From contig CAVXLJ010000021.1 of assembly GCA_963762605.1 (NCBI GenBank), positions 58,462-122,461 on the forward strand: DNA of 64,000 bases. The letters run 5' to 3'. Made by a program: the position numbers and the translations under genes. Source of the stretch: CAVSRC01 sp963762605 (GTDB lineage: Bacteria; Pseudomonadota; Alphaproteobacteria; Rhizobiales; Kaistiaceae). The notes below the pieces were generated by a model. The model had not been told where the DNA came from. It did not search any database and saw only the letters and a list, made by a program, of their open reading frames with translations. Shown piece after piece: positions 40,306-53,056 of this stretch (position 1 is its first letter; every line of letters starts with the position of its first letter).

Positions 40306-42354
40306 ATGGGAAATGACAACAGAGTTGCCGGGCCTCGGTGCATTGCACTCGTAGGCCCGTTTGCTAGCGGCAAGACAACACTCCTGGAGGCGATCCTGGC
40401 GCGCACCGGCGCGATCACCCGGCAGAGCACGATCGCCGAGAAGCATACCGTCGGCGATGCCTCGCCGGAGGCGCGCGCCCATCAGATGAGCGTCGAGGTC
40501 AACGTCGCCGAGACCAGTTTCATGGGCGACAACCTGACCATCTTCGATTGTCCCGGCTCCATCGAATTCGCTTTCGAGGGCGAGGGCGTGCTGGCCGGCG
40601 TCGACCTGGCGGTGGTGGTGGCTGAGGCCGACGAAAAGAAGATCCCGGCCCTGCAGGTTATCCTCAAGACGCTGGAAGACCACGGCGTGCCACGCATCCT
40701 GTTCCTCAACAAGGTCGACAAGGCCGATGCCAGCGTGCGCGAGACGCTGAAGACGCTGCAGCCGGCCAGCGCCGTGCCGCTGGTGCTGCGCCATATCCCG
40801 ATGTGGCACGAGAATGCAGTGACCGGCTATATCGACTTGGCGCTTGAGCGCGCCTTCGTCTATCACGACCACGCGCCGAGCGAGCTGATCCCCATCCCCG
40901 ACGAGGAAAAGGCGCGCGAGATCGATGCGCGTTTCCACATGATGGAGACGCTGGCCGACTACGACGACACGCTGATGGAGCAGCTGCTCGAAGAGCGCGA
41001 GCCGCCGCGCGACCAGATCTTCGACGACCTGGCCAAGGAAATGCGCGACGGATTGATCTGCCCGGTGCTCATCGGCGCGGCCGAACACGGCGGTGGCATC
41101 GGCCGGCTGCTCAAGGCGATCCGCCACGAGGCGCCCGCCGTCACCAAGACGCGCGCCCGGCTCGGCATCGAGCCCAGCAGCGACGCGATCGTTCAGGTGA
41201 TGAAGACGGTGCACTCCACCCACGGCGGCAAGATGTCGATCGTACGGGTGCTTTCCGGGTCGGTCGGCGATGGCGCCGAGCTTGTCGGTCCGGACGGCTC
41301 GGTCGGCCGCGTCTCCGGCGTCTTCCGCGTCGTCGGACAGCACACGGCCAAGCGCGACACGGCCGAAGTCGGCGAGACGGTGGGCCTCGGCAAGCTCGAC
41401 GGCGCCCAGACCGGCATGACGCTGAGCACCGGCAAGACGTCGCCGGTGCAGGTGGTCAAGCTGGAGCCGCCGGAGGCGGTGCTCGGTACTGCGGTTGCCT
41501 CGGCCGAACGCAAGGACGACGTGAAGCTGTCGGCGGCCCTCTCCAGGCTCCTGGAAGAAGACCCGTCGCTGCGCATCACCCACACCCAGGATACCGGCGA
41601 GACGCTGATCGAAGGGCAGGGCGAGATGCACCTGCGGGTGGCCATGGAGCGGCTGAACGGCAAATACGGCATTGCCACCGTCACCCACGATCCGGCGGTG
41701 CCCTACAAGGAGACGATCCGCCACTCGGTCACCGTGCGTGGCCGCCACAAGAAGCAGTCGGGCGGTCACGGCCAGTTCGGCGATGTGGTGCTCGACATCA
41801 AGCCGCTGCCGCGCGGCAGCGGCTTCCAGTTTGCCGAGACGGTCACCGGCGGCGCCGTGCCACGCAACTATTTCAGCTCGGTCGAACTGGGGGTTGGCGA
41901 ATACCTCAACAAGGGGCCGCTCGGCTTCCCGGTGGTCGACGTGTCGGTGACGCTGACCGATGGCTCCTATCACGCGGTCAATTCCTCCGACATGGCGTTC
42001 CGCACCGCCGCGCAGATCGGCATGCGCGAAGGCATGCCGCAGTGCGGCCCGGTGCTGCTGGAGCCGATCCTCAAGGTGGAGGTCGCCGTGCCGTCCGAGG
42101 CGACGCCGCGGGTCAACGGCATCGTTTCGCAGCGGCGCGGCCAGATCCTCGGTTTCGACGGACGGTCCGGCTGGCCGGGCTGGGACGTGGTCGAGGCGCT
42201 GATTCCGCAGGCCGAGATCCGCGACCTGATCGTCGAATTGCGATCGGCGACGGCCGGCGTCGGCACCTTCAAGGCGAGCTTCGATCACCTCGCCGAACTG
42301 ACCGGCCGGCTCGCCGACCAGGTCATCGAGCGGGCGGCCGAAAAGGCGGCCTGA
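40306..42354 (+). CDS. EF-G-like translational GTPase paralogue (EF-G2 type)
   Basis: The protein has 682 residues. G1 loop is ALVGPFASGKTTLLEAIL; G4 is FLNKVDKAD. The G3 motif reads FDCPGSIEFAFEGEG, so the canonical DTPGH, with the catalytic His of switch II, has Ser in its place. EF-G domains II to V follow, with TLIEGQGEMHLRVAMERL and the domain IV hairpin region GGHGQFGDVVLDI, then NYFSSVELGVGEYLN and MPQCGPVLLEPILKVEVAVP. The family contains accessory EF-G2 proteins with unclear or ribosome-related roles. It is monocistronic, followed by a strong terminator at 42377-42408. Confidence 0.88.
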   Translation: MGNDNRVAGPRCIALVGPFASGKTTLLEAILARTGAITRQSTIAEKHTVGDASPEARAHQMSVEVNVAETSFMGDNLTIFDCPGSIEFAFEGEGVLAGVDLAVVVAEADEKKIPALQVILKTLEDHGVPRILFLNKVDKADASVRETLKTLQPASAVPLVLRHIPMWHENAVTGYIDLALERAFVYHDHAPSELIPIPDEEKAREIDARFHMMETLADYDDTLMEQLLEEREPPRDQIFDDLAKEMRDGLICPVLIGAAEHGGGIGRLLKAIRHEAPAVTKTRARLGIEPSSDAIVQVMKTVHSTHGGKMSIVRVLSGSVGDGAELVGPDGSVGRVSGVFRVVGQHTAKRDTAEVGETVGLGKLDGAQTGMTLSTGKTSPVQVVKLEPPEAVLGTAVASAERKDDVKLSAALSRLLEEDPSLRITHTQDTGETLIEGQGEMHLRVAMERLNGKYGIATVTHDPAVPYKETIRHSVTVRGRHKKQSGGHGQFGDVVLDIKPLPRGSGFQFAETVTGGAVPRNYFSSVELGVGEYLNKGPLGFPVVDVSVTLTDGSYHAVNSSDMAFRTAAQIGMREGMPQCGPVLLEPILKVEVAVPSEATPRVNGIVSQRRGQILGFDGRSGWPGWDVVEALIPQAEIRDLIVELRSATAGVGTFKASFDHLAELTGRLADQVIERAAEKAA

Positions 42355-42376
42355 GCCTGAGCATCCGACAGCACGC

Positions 42377-42408
42377 GGGCGGCCTCCCGACGGGGAGGCC
42401 GCCCGTTC
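42377..42408 (+). terminator. Strong Rho-independent terminator
   Basis: GGGCGGCCTCCC at 42377-42388 and GGGAGGCCGCCC at 42393-42404 form a perfect 12-bp stem with loop GACG. GTTC follows, a short T-poor tail. It sits 23 bases after the EF-G-like stop. Confidence 0.7.
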
Positions 42409-42508
42409 TCGCAGAGCTGTCGCCAGCGCCCCACGCCATCGTGAATTGATCGTGTGTGTCGTCGGCTTTAGCTAGCTCTGGGGCGACAGTCGGCCGAAGG
42501 AGATGGCG

Positions 42509-43474
42509 ATGTACGTGATCCGCAGGAAGGGCTGGGAAATCCCGGAGCACCGGGCGACCCCGGAGGCGGCCTACCTCAATCGCCGTCAGATCATGGCGGC
42601 TGGCGCTGCGGCACTCCTCGGCGGCGCAGCCGCCGCGGCGTTGCCGTCGGCGGCCTGGGCGCAGGCCGACCAGACCATCGATCTCTACCCGGCCCAGCGC
42701 AACAACAAGTACACCATCGACCGGCCGGTGACGCCCGAGGCGATCAACGAGAGCTACAACAACTTCTACGAATTCGGCACCCAGAAGGACGTGGCCGAGG
42801 CCGCCGCGGCGCTGGAGACGCGCCCGTGGGAGGTGACCATCGACGGCATGGTGGAGCAGAAGATCACCATCGGCATCGACGACCTCATCCGCAAGATGAC
42901 GCTGGAGGAGCGGCTTTACCGCCACCGCTGCGTCGAAGCCTGGTCGATGACCGTGCCGTGGACCGGATTTCCGCTGGCCAAGCTGGTCGATTTCGCCAAG
43001 CCGCTCTCCTCGGCCAAATATCTGCGCATGGAGACCTTCAACGATCCCAACATGGCCAGCGGCCAGAAACAGTTCTGGTATCCGTGGCCCTATGTCGAGG
43101 GGCTGACCATGGCCGAGGCGACCAACGAACTCGCCTTCATGGTGACCGGCGCCTACGGCAAGCCGGTGGCCAAGGTGATGGGCGCGCCGCTCAGGGTCCA
43201 CCTGCCGTGGAAGTATGGCTTCAAGTCGATCAAGTCGATCGTCAAGTTCACCTTCACCGACGAGCGGCCGGTCAATTTCTGGCAGCAGCTGCAGTCGAGC
43301 GAATACGGCTTCTGGGCGAATGTGAACCCGGAAGTGCCGCATCCGCGCTGGAGCCAGGCGATGGAGCGCGACATCGGCACGCAGAAATCGATCCCGACGC
43401 GGATCTACAACGGCTACGGCGAATACGTCGCCGCCATGTATGCCGGCATGACCAACGAGAAGCTGTTCATGTAG
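42509..43474 (+). CDS. msrP: Protein-methionine-sulfoxide reductase catalytic subunit MsrP
   Basis: The protein has 321 residues. It has a twin-arginine-type leader (NRRQIMAAGAAALLGG...PSAAWAQ) and the molybdopterin fold of YedY/MsrP: LYPAQRNNKYTIDRPVTPEA, the Mo-binding Cys in YRHRCVEAWSMTVPWTG, GAYGKPVAKVMGAPLRVHLP and KYGFKSIKSIVKFTFTDERP. The enzyme repairs oxidised methionine in the periplasm using electrons from MsrQ. ATG 42509 is chosen because the AAGGAG lies 6 bases upstream; ATG 42503 is too close. No msrQ (membrane heme) gene is adjacent. A terminator follows at 43511. Confidence 0.92.
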   Translation: MYVIRRKGWEIPEHRATPEAAYLNRRQIMAAGAAALLGGAAAAALPSAAWAQADQTIDLYPAQRNNKYTIDRPVTPEAINESYNNFYEFGTQKDVAEAAAALETRPWEVTIDGMVEQKITIGIDDLIRKMTLEERLYRHRCVEAWSMTVPWTGFPLAKLVDFAKPLSSAKYLRMETFNDPNMASGQKQFWYPWPYVEGLTMAEATNELAFMVTGAYGKPVAKVMGAPLRVHLPWKYGFKSIKSIVKFTFTDERPVNFWQQLQSSEYGFWANVNPEVPHPRWSQAMERDIGTQKSIPTRIYNGYGEYVAAMYAGMTNEKLFM

Positions 43475-43510
43475 CGGTTGCCGTCAGGCGCCATCCACCA
43501 CGCACAAAAA

Positions 43511-43540
43511 GCCGGGCCCTTTCGGGCCCGGCAGTCTTTG
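43511..43540 (+). terminator. Rho-independent terminator
   Basis: GCCGGGCCC at 43511-43519 pairs with GGGCCCGGC at 43524-43532, and AGTCTTTG follows. It is 36 bases after msrP, and an A5 run precedes the stem, so it could act on both strands. Confidence 0.75.
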
Positions 43541-43752
43541 CCGTGTCAGCATCGCTGTCGGCATACGCTCCAGAAGGGAACAGATGATGCGTCAAGAGGC
43601 CCGCAGGGAGGAAAAACAGGCGAATCACCGCACCAACGCAACCAAGCGTATGAATATTCTTTGACAGACGATACAAATCAAAGGTTCCGCCTAAGCATTA
43701 TTATCAGGTGTTGCGCAAAAGGCACAGGAACCGAAACAAGCAGCCTTTCAAG

Positions 43753-44646
43753 TTAATAGGTCCAGTTCTGCGCCTTGCTTAGCAGGAAATCGCGGAAAAC
43801 ATGGACTCGCGCGGAGTTTTTCAATTCCGCGGGATAAACGAAATAGGACGCGAAGCTCGGCACCTGCACCTCGGGCAGCAATTGCATGAGGCCCGACCCC
43901 GGCTCGACCATGTAGCTCGGCAGAACCGCGATGCCGGTGCCGTTCTGCACCGCATTCTTGATGGCGAACAGGTTGTTGATCTTGAGCACCGGCTCGCGCG
44001 GGTTCTCCGAATTGCGGCCGGCGAGTTCCAGCCAGTTCAGGTCGCGCAGATAGGCCGGCACCGGCACGCCGAAGGTGACGATACGGTGTTCGTCGAGATC
44101 GCCGATCGATTTCGGCTCGCCGAAGCGGTCGACATAGGTCGGCGCGGCATAGACGTTCATGTGCACGGTGAACAGCCGGCGCTGGATGAGGTCGGGCTGC
44201 ACCGGCTGGCGCAGGCGGATGGCGACGTCCGCCTGGCGCATGCCGAGATCGAGTTCGGTGTCGTCGAAGATCAGATGCAGGTTGATCGAGGGATGCAGGT
44301 CGACGAATTCGTGCACCCGTGCGGTGAGCCAGGTCGAGCCGAGGCCGACGGTGGTGGTGATCCTCAGCGTGCCGGTCGGCTTCTCGGCGGATTCGGCCAG
44401 CCGCGAGGTCGCCGCGTCGAGCTTGATCAGCACCTCGTTGGCGGTGCGGAAGAGCTCCTCGCCCTGTTCGGTGAGGATGAGGCCGCGGGCGTGGCGGTGG
44501 AAGAGGGGAACGCCGAGGTCGGCCTCCAGGGCGCTCACCTGCCGGCTCACCGCCGACTGGCTCATGTTGAGATTCTCGCCGGCATGGGTGAACGAGCCGG
44601 CCTGGGCGGCGGCGTGGAAGATGCGCAGCTTGTCCCAATCCAACAT
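43753..44646 (-). CDS. LysR-family transcription regulator
   Basis: The protein has 297 residues. The N-terminal winged helix reads LRIFHAAAQAGSFTHAGENL and SQSAVSRQVSALEADLGVPL, then FHRHARGLILTEQGEELFRT. The C-terminal ligand-binding domain begins GTLRITTTVGLGSTWLTARV. It follows trxB by 49 bases on the same strand, so it is in the trxB operon. The effector is unknown. A lysR next to trxB is a common Rhizobiales arrangement. Confidence 0.92.
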   Translation of the reverse strand: MLDWDKLRIFHAAAQAGSFTHAGENLNMSQSAVSRQVSALEADLGVPLFHRHARGLILTEQGEELFRTANEVLIKLDAATSRLAESAEKPTGTLRITTTVGLGSTWLTARVHEFVDLHPSINLHLIFDDTELDLGMRQADVAIRLRQPVQPDLIQRRLFTVHMNVYAAPTYVDRFGEPKSIGDLDEHRIVTFGVPVPAYLRDLNWLELAGRNSENPREPVLKINNLFAIKNAVQNGTGIAVLPSYMVEPGSGLMQLLPEVQVPSFASYFVYPAELKNSARVHVFRDFLLSKAQNWTY

Positions 44647-44695
44647 CGATCCCCCCGCGACCGCCTCCCGGTCAGGAACGCCCAGGCAAGGGCGC

Positions 44696-45652
44696 CTATT
44701 CCGCCGCCTCGGCAGGCGCCTCGGCCAATGCCAGGAACTTCTGCACTTCCAGCGCCGCCATGCAGCCTTGTCCGGCGGCCGTCACCGCCTGGCGGAAGGT
44801 GTCGTCGGTGACATCGCCGGCGGCGAAGACGCCGGCAACGCTGGTCGCCGTCGAATCGGGCGCCGTCCACACATAGTTGTTCGGCTTGAGCTTGAGCTGC
44901 CCGCCGAGGAACTCAACCGAGGGGGCGTGGCCGATGGCCACGAAGACGCCGTCGGTCCTGAGGTCGGTCTTCTCGCCGGTGACCACGTTGCGCAGGCGCA
45001 CGCCGGTCACCGCCGGCGGGAAGCCTGATGAGCCGATCACGTCGTCGAGCACCGAATCCCACACCACCGTGATCTTCGGATTGGCGAAGAGCCGGTTCTG
45101 CAGGATCTTCTCGGCGCGCAGCTCGCTGCGGCGATGGACCAGCGTCACCTTGGTGGCGTGATTGGTCAGATAGAGCGCATCCTCGACCGCCGTGTTGCCG
45201 CCGCCGAACACCACCACTTCCTTGTTGCGAAAGAAGAAGCCGTCGCAGGTCGCACAGGCGGACACGCCGAAGCCGCGGAACTTCTGCTCGGAAGGCAGGT
45301 TCAGCCATCTGGCCTCGGCGCCGGTGGCAACGATCAGGGTGTCGCAGGTGTAGGTCTCGCCGCTGTCGCCGGTAAGCCGGAACGGGCGGCGCGACAGGTC
45401 GACCGCGGTGATGTGGTCGCTGACCATGCGCGTGCCGACGTGCTCGGCCTGCGCCTTCATCTGCTCCATCAGCCAGGGGCCCTGAACCATTTCGGCGAAG
45501 CCGGGATAGTTCTCGACATCGGTGGTGGTGGTGAGCTGGCCGCCGGCGGTCAGGCCGGAGATCTGGACCGGCTCCAGCATGGCGCGGGCCGCATAGATGG
45601 ATGCGGTGTAACCGGCCGGGCCGGAACCGACGACGATAAGCTTGGCATGCAT
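44696..45652 (-). CDS. trxB: Thioredoxin reductase
   Basis: The protein has 318 residues. FAD-binding motif LIVVGSGPAGYTASIYAARA, redox centre SACATCDGFFFRNK (Cys-Ala-Thr-Cys) and NADP-binding VVVFGGGNTAVEDALYL are present. The closing FAVGHAP/AAGDVTDDTFRQAVTAAGQG region fits TrxB. It reduces thioredoxin with NADPH. ATG 45652 is chosen. It heads a unit with the downstream lysR. Confidence 0.95.
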   Translation of the reverse strand: MHAKLIVVGSGPAGYTASIYAARAMLEPVQISGLTAGGQLTTTTDVENYPGFAEMVQGPWLMEQMKAQAEHVGTRMVSDHITAVDLSRRPFRLTGDSGETYTCDTLIVATGAEARWLNLPSEQKFRGFGVSACATCDGFFFRNKEVVVFGGGNTAVEDALYLTNHATKVTLVHRRSELRAEKILQNRLFANPKITVVWDSVLDDVIGSSGFPPAVTGVRLRNVVTGEKTDLRTDGVFVAIGHAPSVEFLGGQLKLKPNNYVWTAPDSTATSVAGVFAAGDVTDDTFRQAVTAAGQGCMAALEVQKFLALAEAPAEAAE

Positions 45653-45922
45653 AGGTGCACCTCTCGGGCGGTGCGGGCGCCGCCATCTTCAGAGGGGCGC
45701 CGGGAATCTCGCATAAGGCTCGCCGCCCCGCCCGGGCGGCGGCCGAGACTCGGTTGGACCATTCCCACGAAATCTAAGCTCTCGGCGGAGCTATGCAAGG
45801 GATGCAGGGGTGCGACAAGGAGAGTGCGGCAGCATATGGAGCAGGCTCAGACCGGCCCCCGATCAAGCCAATGCCCCGGAGAGGGCCTCCGGGGCAGGGA
45901 ATCACGCCGGGCCGCTGCCGCT

Positions 45923-46396
45923 TCAGCCGAACTTGACGTCGAGGATCTCGTAGGAGCGGCTGCCGCCCGGGGCGGCGACCTCGACGGTGTCGCCCTTGGC
46001 CTTGCCGATGAGCGCGCGGGCGATCGGCGAGGAGATCGAAATCCGGCCGGCCTTCACGTCGGCTTCGACGTCGCCGACGATCTGGTACTTCTTCTTCTCC
46101 TCGGTGTCCTCGTCGATGAGGGTCACCATGGCGCCGAACTTGACGGTCTTGCCCGAGAGCTTCGACACGTCGATGATCTCGGCGCGCGAAAGCTGGTCCT
46201 CCAGCTCGACGATGCGTCCCTCGTTGAGGCCGTGGGCTTCCTTGGCGGCGTGATATTCGGCGTTCTCCGAAAGGTCGCCATGGCCACGCGCCTCGGCGAT
46301 GAGCTGGATGATGCGGTGCCGCTCCTCGCTCGTCCGCCGCTTCAGCTCGGATTCCAGCACCGCATGCCCGGCCGCGGTCATCGGAATCTTTTCCAT
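45923..46396 (-). CDS. greA: Transcript cleavage factor GreA
   Basis: The protein has 157 residues, the usual GreA length, starting MEKIPMTAAGHAVLESELKR. The N-terminal coiled coil carries ARGHGDLSENAEYHAAKEAH, with the catalytic Asp/Glu tip residues. The C-terminal FKBP-like domain ends with SPIARALIGKAKGDTVEVAA. It rescues backtracked RNA polymerase. The family start ME is used rather than 46405. It is downstream of carB and upstream of trxB, all minus strand. Confidence 0.95.
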   Translation of the reverse strand: MEKIPMTAAGHAVLESELKRRTSEERHRIIQLIAEARGHGDLSENAEYHAAKEAHGLNEGRIVELEDQLSRAEIIDVSKLSGKTVKFGAMVTLIDEDTEEKKKYQIVGDVEADVKAGRISISSPIARALIGKAKGDTVEVAAPGGSRSYEILDVKFG

Positions 46397-46578
46397 CGCA
46401 CCCATACCTTTTCCCAGAACGCACCGGATTGGAACCCGGCGCCTCGAATAACCCAGTTGGCACAGCCTTGCGGCTGCTACCGCCTTGGCAACAACTGCTT
46501 CCCGCCCATCGCTCCCGTCACCGGGCCCGATGATCGTTCGTCAGACCAGAACTTGCCAGCCCCCGCCCCGCGCGCCCC

Positions 46579-50076
<3,498 letters not shown>

Positions 50077-50293
50077 GGGGGCTCGGTTTGCGAACAAAAC
50101 CCCGGTGCGGCTGCCGCTCCGGGGCGAATCCTGGGGTGTTTCAGGCTAGGCGGGGCTTATACGGCAAACCGGGGACGCGCGGAACCCCCGGCAGACGCCG
50201 GTCGGCGGCCGGCGATTCCGGCCCAATCCTTATCTTGGCGTTAACTTCTGCTGCGGCAAAAAACGGCGAGTGGCATCCGGCGGGAAACCGGCC

Positions 50294-50848
50294 ATGGCAA
50301 CGATCACGCTCAAGGACGGCGATTTTGGCGGTGACGTCGAGGTCACAGTCGGCGAGATGGCGCTTTATTTGCCCGACCGGTCGCGGCCGGGCCTCAACGA
50401 GCTGGTCCCGTTGACCGCCATTGCCGAGATCGAAGTCCTGTCCGACGACCGCTCCGCCCAGTTGAAGGAGGCGGCGCGTCTTAGCGTCCGCGGCTTGCTC
50501 GCCACCGGCAACCCGCTCGGGCTGGCGGCCGGCGTTTTTGCCGTGCGCAAGGTCAAGGACGTCGAATTCTCCGTGGTTCTCAAGGACGGCCGCAGCTTCG
50601 TCGCGGTCGCCGATGCGCGCACATTGGCCAATCTGCGCGGCGCCAGCCACACAGCGCTGGTCAAGGCCGGCGAGGAAGCCGAAGCGGCGGCGCGCGCCGA
50701 TGCGGTCATCGCCAAGTATCTGGGGGCCGACGCAGTGCCGCCGGGGCCGGACGTGCCGGCCGGGCACGGGCCAGCCGGGGCGACGGAACCATCCGCCCCC
50801 GACGCGGTTCCCGGTCGCCGGGTATTCGGCAGGCGTGGCGTCCGCTAG
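50294..50848 (+). CDS. Uncharacterised cytoplasmic protein
   Basis: The protein has 184 residues from ATG 50294. It begins MATITLKDGDFGGDVEVTVG and contains a block of short strands (LTAIAEIEVLSDDRSAQLKE, KVKDVEFSVVLKDGRSFVAV), then an Ala/Pro-rich tail. I do not recognise a family, though a PH-like or SHOCT-type fold is conceivable. It is divergent from carB across about 215 bases. The start is uncertain because a GTG at 50270 is also in frame. Confidence 0.55.
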   Translation: MATITLKDGDFGGDVEVTVGEMALYLPDRSRPGLNELVPLTAIAEIEVLSDDRSAQLKEAARLSVRGLLATGNPLGLAAGVFAVRKVKDVEFSVVLKDGRSFVAVADARTLANLRGASHTALVKAGEEAEAAARADAVIAKYLGADAVPPGPDVPAGHGPAGATEPSAPDAVPGRRVFGRRGVR

Positions 50849-50997
50849 ATTCCGCTGCCTTTGTCCCTCGCCAGGGTGCTCCAGTTTGCCGCGCCCCTTC
50901 GCATCGGCAAGGCCAGTACCCATCTTCGTTCTTGAATATGTCCCGAATCAGAGCCGAGCCGGCGCGCCCGGCCGCCAGCCAGAGAAGAGCGAAGACG

Positions 50998-51384
50998 ATG
51001 AGCTATTATTTTGCCAAGACCGTCAGCACCCCGTTCGCCGAGACCATCGATCGCGTGACCGCGGCGCTTAAGGAACGCGGCTTCGGCGTGCTGACGACCA
51101 TCGACGTCAAGGCCACCATGAAGGCGAAGCTCGACGCCGATTTCCGCCCCTACACGATCCTCGGTGCCTGCAATCCGGGCTTCGCCCACAAGGCGCTCTC
51201 GGCGGAGGACAAGATCGGCACCATGCTGCCCTGCAACGTGATCGTGCAGGAGGTGAAGCCCGGCGCGGTCGAGGTTGCCGCCGTCGATCCGGTCGCCTCG
51301 ATGCAGGGCGTCGGCAACGCCGCGCTTGAGCCGATCGCCGGCGAGGTGCGCGAACTGCTGCGCCAGATGGTCGAGAGCCTCTGA
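50998..51384 (+). CDS. DUF302-domain protein
   Basis: The protein has 128 residues. It matches DUF302: MSYYFAKTVSTPFAETIDRV near the start, GFGVLTTIDVKATMKAKLDA and FRPYTILGACNPGFAHKALS, and DPVASMQGVGNAALEPIAGE. The family is a small cytoplasmic alpha/beta protein of unknown role. The start is ATG 50998, with AGAAGAGCGAAGACG upstream. It lies 149 bases after the preceding gene and 123 before the YpfJ gene, all plus strand. Confidence 0.88.
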   Translation: MSYYFAKTVSTPFAETIDRVTAALKERGFGVLTTIDVKATMKAKLDADFRPYTILGACNPGFAHKALSAEDKIGTMLPCNVIVQEVKPGAVEVAAVDPVASMQGVGNAALEPIAGEVRELLRQMVESL

Positions 51385-51507
51385 CAAGCGTCCGCGGCGC
51401 GGCGCCGTCCTTGCGGCTGCGGGTGAACTGCGTCACAGGCGTCCCTCGCGCGGGCGTGCCTGATCGTCTGGCCGTGCTAAGCTGAGCCATCACGGAGGCA
51501 TGGTTTC

Positions 51508-52419
51508 ATGCGTTGGCAAGGGCGACGTGAGTTGAGCAACATCGAAGACCGGCGGGGCGACGCCGGCATGGGCGGGTTCGGCGGTGCCTCCCCGCGCATC
51601 AACATGCGCATGCCGGGCGGCCGCCGCGGCGGCGGCCTCGGCATCGGCGCCGTCGCCATCATCCTGGTGGTGGGCTGGTTGCTCGGCGTCAATCCGCTGA
51701 CCCTGCTGGGCAGCATCGAAGGCATCGATACCGGCGGTTTATCCGGTCCGCAGCAGACCGGACAGATGGGCACGCCCGGCGACGAGGGCGGCCGCTTTGT
51801 CGCCGCGGTGCTCGCCGACACCGAGGACACCTGGACGCAGATCTTCGCCGATAGCGGCAGCCGCTATCAGGTGCCCACCCTGGTGCTGTTCAACGGCCGC
51901 ACGACGTCCGCCTGCGGCTATGCCAGTGCGGCGACCGGGCCGTTCTATTGCCCGGGCGATCGCAAGGTCTACATCGACCTCGCCTTCTATCAGGAGCTCC
52001 GCGACCGCTTCCATGCGCCGGGCGATTTCGCCCAAGCCTACGTCATCGCCCACGAGGTCGGCCATCACGTCCAGAACCTGCTCGGCATTCTGCCCAAGGT
52101 CAGTGCCGAGCAACAGAAGGTCGGCAAGGTCCAGGCGAACGCGCTCCAGGTGCGCACCGAGCTGCAGGCGGATTGCTTCGCCGGCGTGTGGGCGCACATC
52201 GCCGACCAGAAGGGCATCGTCGAGGTCGGCGACATCGACGAGGCGCTCAACGCCGCCGCGCAGATCGGCGACGACACGTTGCAGAAGGAAACCCAGGGCT
52301 ATGTCGTGCCGGACAGCTTCACGCACGGCACCGCGGCGCAGCGCAGCCGCTGGTTCAAGCGCGGCTATTCATCCGGCGCCGTCGATTCCTGCGACACCTT
52401 CTCGGCCAGCAGCATCTGA
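51508..52419 (+). CDS. ypfJ: Neutral zinc metallopeptidase (YpfJ family)
   Basis: The protein has 303 residues. The N-terminal Gly-rich leader has one membrane segment (LGIGAVAIILVVGWLLGV). The catalytic domain has the zinc motif AHEVGHHVQNLLG and the third ligand in ELQADCFAGVW, plus TSACGYASAATGPFYCPGDR and YIDLAFYQELRDRFHAPGDF. The family is a single-pass membrane peptidase. The start is supported by CGGAGG 9 bases upstream. It lies in the plus-strand run between carB and carA. Confidence 0.9.
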   Translation: MRWQGRRELSNIEDRRGDAGMGGFGGASPRINMRMPGGRRGGGLGIGAVAIILVVGWLLGVNPLTLLGSIEGIDTGGLSGPQQTGQMGTPGDEGGRFVAAVLADTEDTWTQIFADSGSRYQVPTLVLFNGRTTSACGYASAATGPFYCPGDRKVYIDLAFYQELRDRFHAPGDFAQAYVIAHEVGHHVQNLLGILPKVSAEQQKVGKVQANALQVRTELQADCFAGVWAHIADQKGIVEVGDIDEALNAAAQIGDDTLQKETQGYVVPDSFTHGTAAQRSRWFKRGYSSGAVDSCDTFSASSI

Positions 52420-52504
52420 TCTCGACGCCGCACGCTGCTCGAATCGCCGCGCTTCGCGCTAGATATCAGTCCGGGTGCCACGATTCCCTGGACGGAGGAC
52501 CGCC

Positions 52505-53056
52505 ATGAGCAACAAGGAGGCGATCGCCGATCTGGCCCGCCAGCTTCTCGATCTCGACGAGGGCGAGCTGCACGCGCGCGAAAAGGCGGTGATCGACAAG
52601 GTCGTGCGGCGGCTCGCCGTCTCGCGCAACATCAATATCGAGATCCAGCGTTCCAAGACCTTCGGCCAGCATCTCGCCGACCGGGTGGCCGAGGTCGGCG
52701 GCTCGTGGCGCTTCATCATCGGCTTCGGCGTGTTCATCGCCGTGTGGATGTCGATCAACACCTGGCTGGTCGTCGTCCACGCCTTCGATCCCTATCCCTT
52801 CATCTTCCTCAACCTGATGCTGTCGCTCTTGGCCGCGGTGCAGGCGCCGGTCATCCTCATGTCGCAGAACCGGGCGGCGGAGCGCGACCGCCTGGCCGCC
52901 TCGCACGATTACGAGGTCAACCTCAAATCAGAGATCGAGATCGCAGCGCTGCATGAGAAGCTCGACCAGATCAGGAACCAGGAACTGGCGACGCTGATCC
53001 GCAAGGTGGCCGGGGAGGGCGAGGAGGCGGCGTCGGGGGCGCAAGACGGAAGCTAG
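52505..53056 (+). CDS. DUF1003 membrane protein
   Basis: The protein has 183 residues from ATG 52505, with GGAGG 6 bases upstream. DUF1003 text: LADRVAEVGGSWRFIIGFGV then WMSINTWLVVVHAFDPYPFI and FLNLMLSLLAAVQAPVILMS, with two membrane helices. The C-terminus is a coiled region (EIAALHEKLDQIRNQELATL). The family is poorly characterised. Its stop shares CTAG with the convergent PPOX gene (53053-53056). Confidence 0.9.
   Translation: MSNKEAIADLARQLLDLDEGELHAREKAVIDKVVRRLAVSRNINIEIQRSKTFGQHLADRVAEVGGSWRFIIGFGVFIAVWMSINTWLVVVHAFDPYPFIFLNLMLSLLAAVQAPVILMSQNRAAERDRLAASHDYEVNLKSEIEIAALHEKLDQIRNQELATLIRKVAGEGEEAASGAQDGS

Noticed and set aside
40213..42288. 691-codon frame antisense to the EF-G-like gene
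   Set aside because: Shadow frame; the plus strand has all GTPase and EF-G domain motifs.
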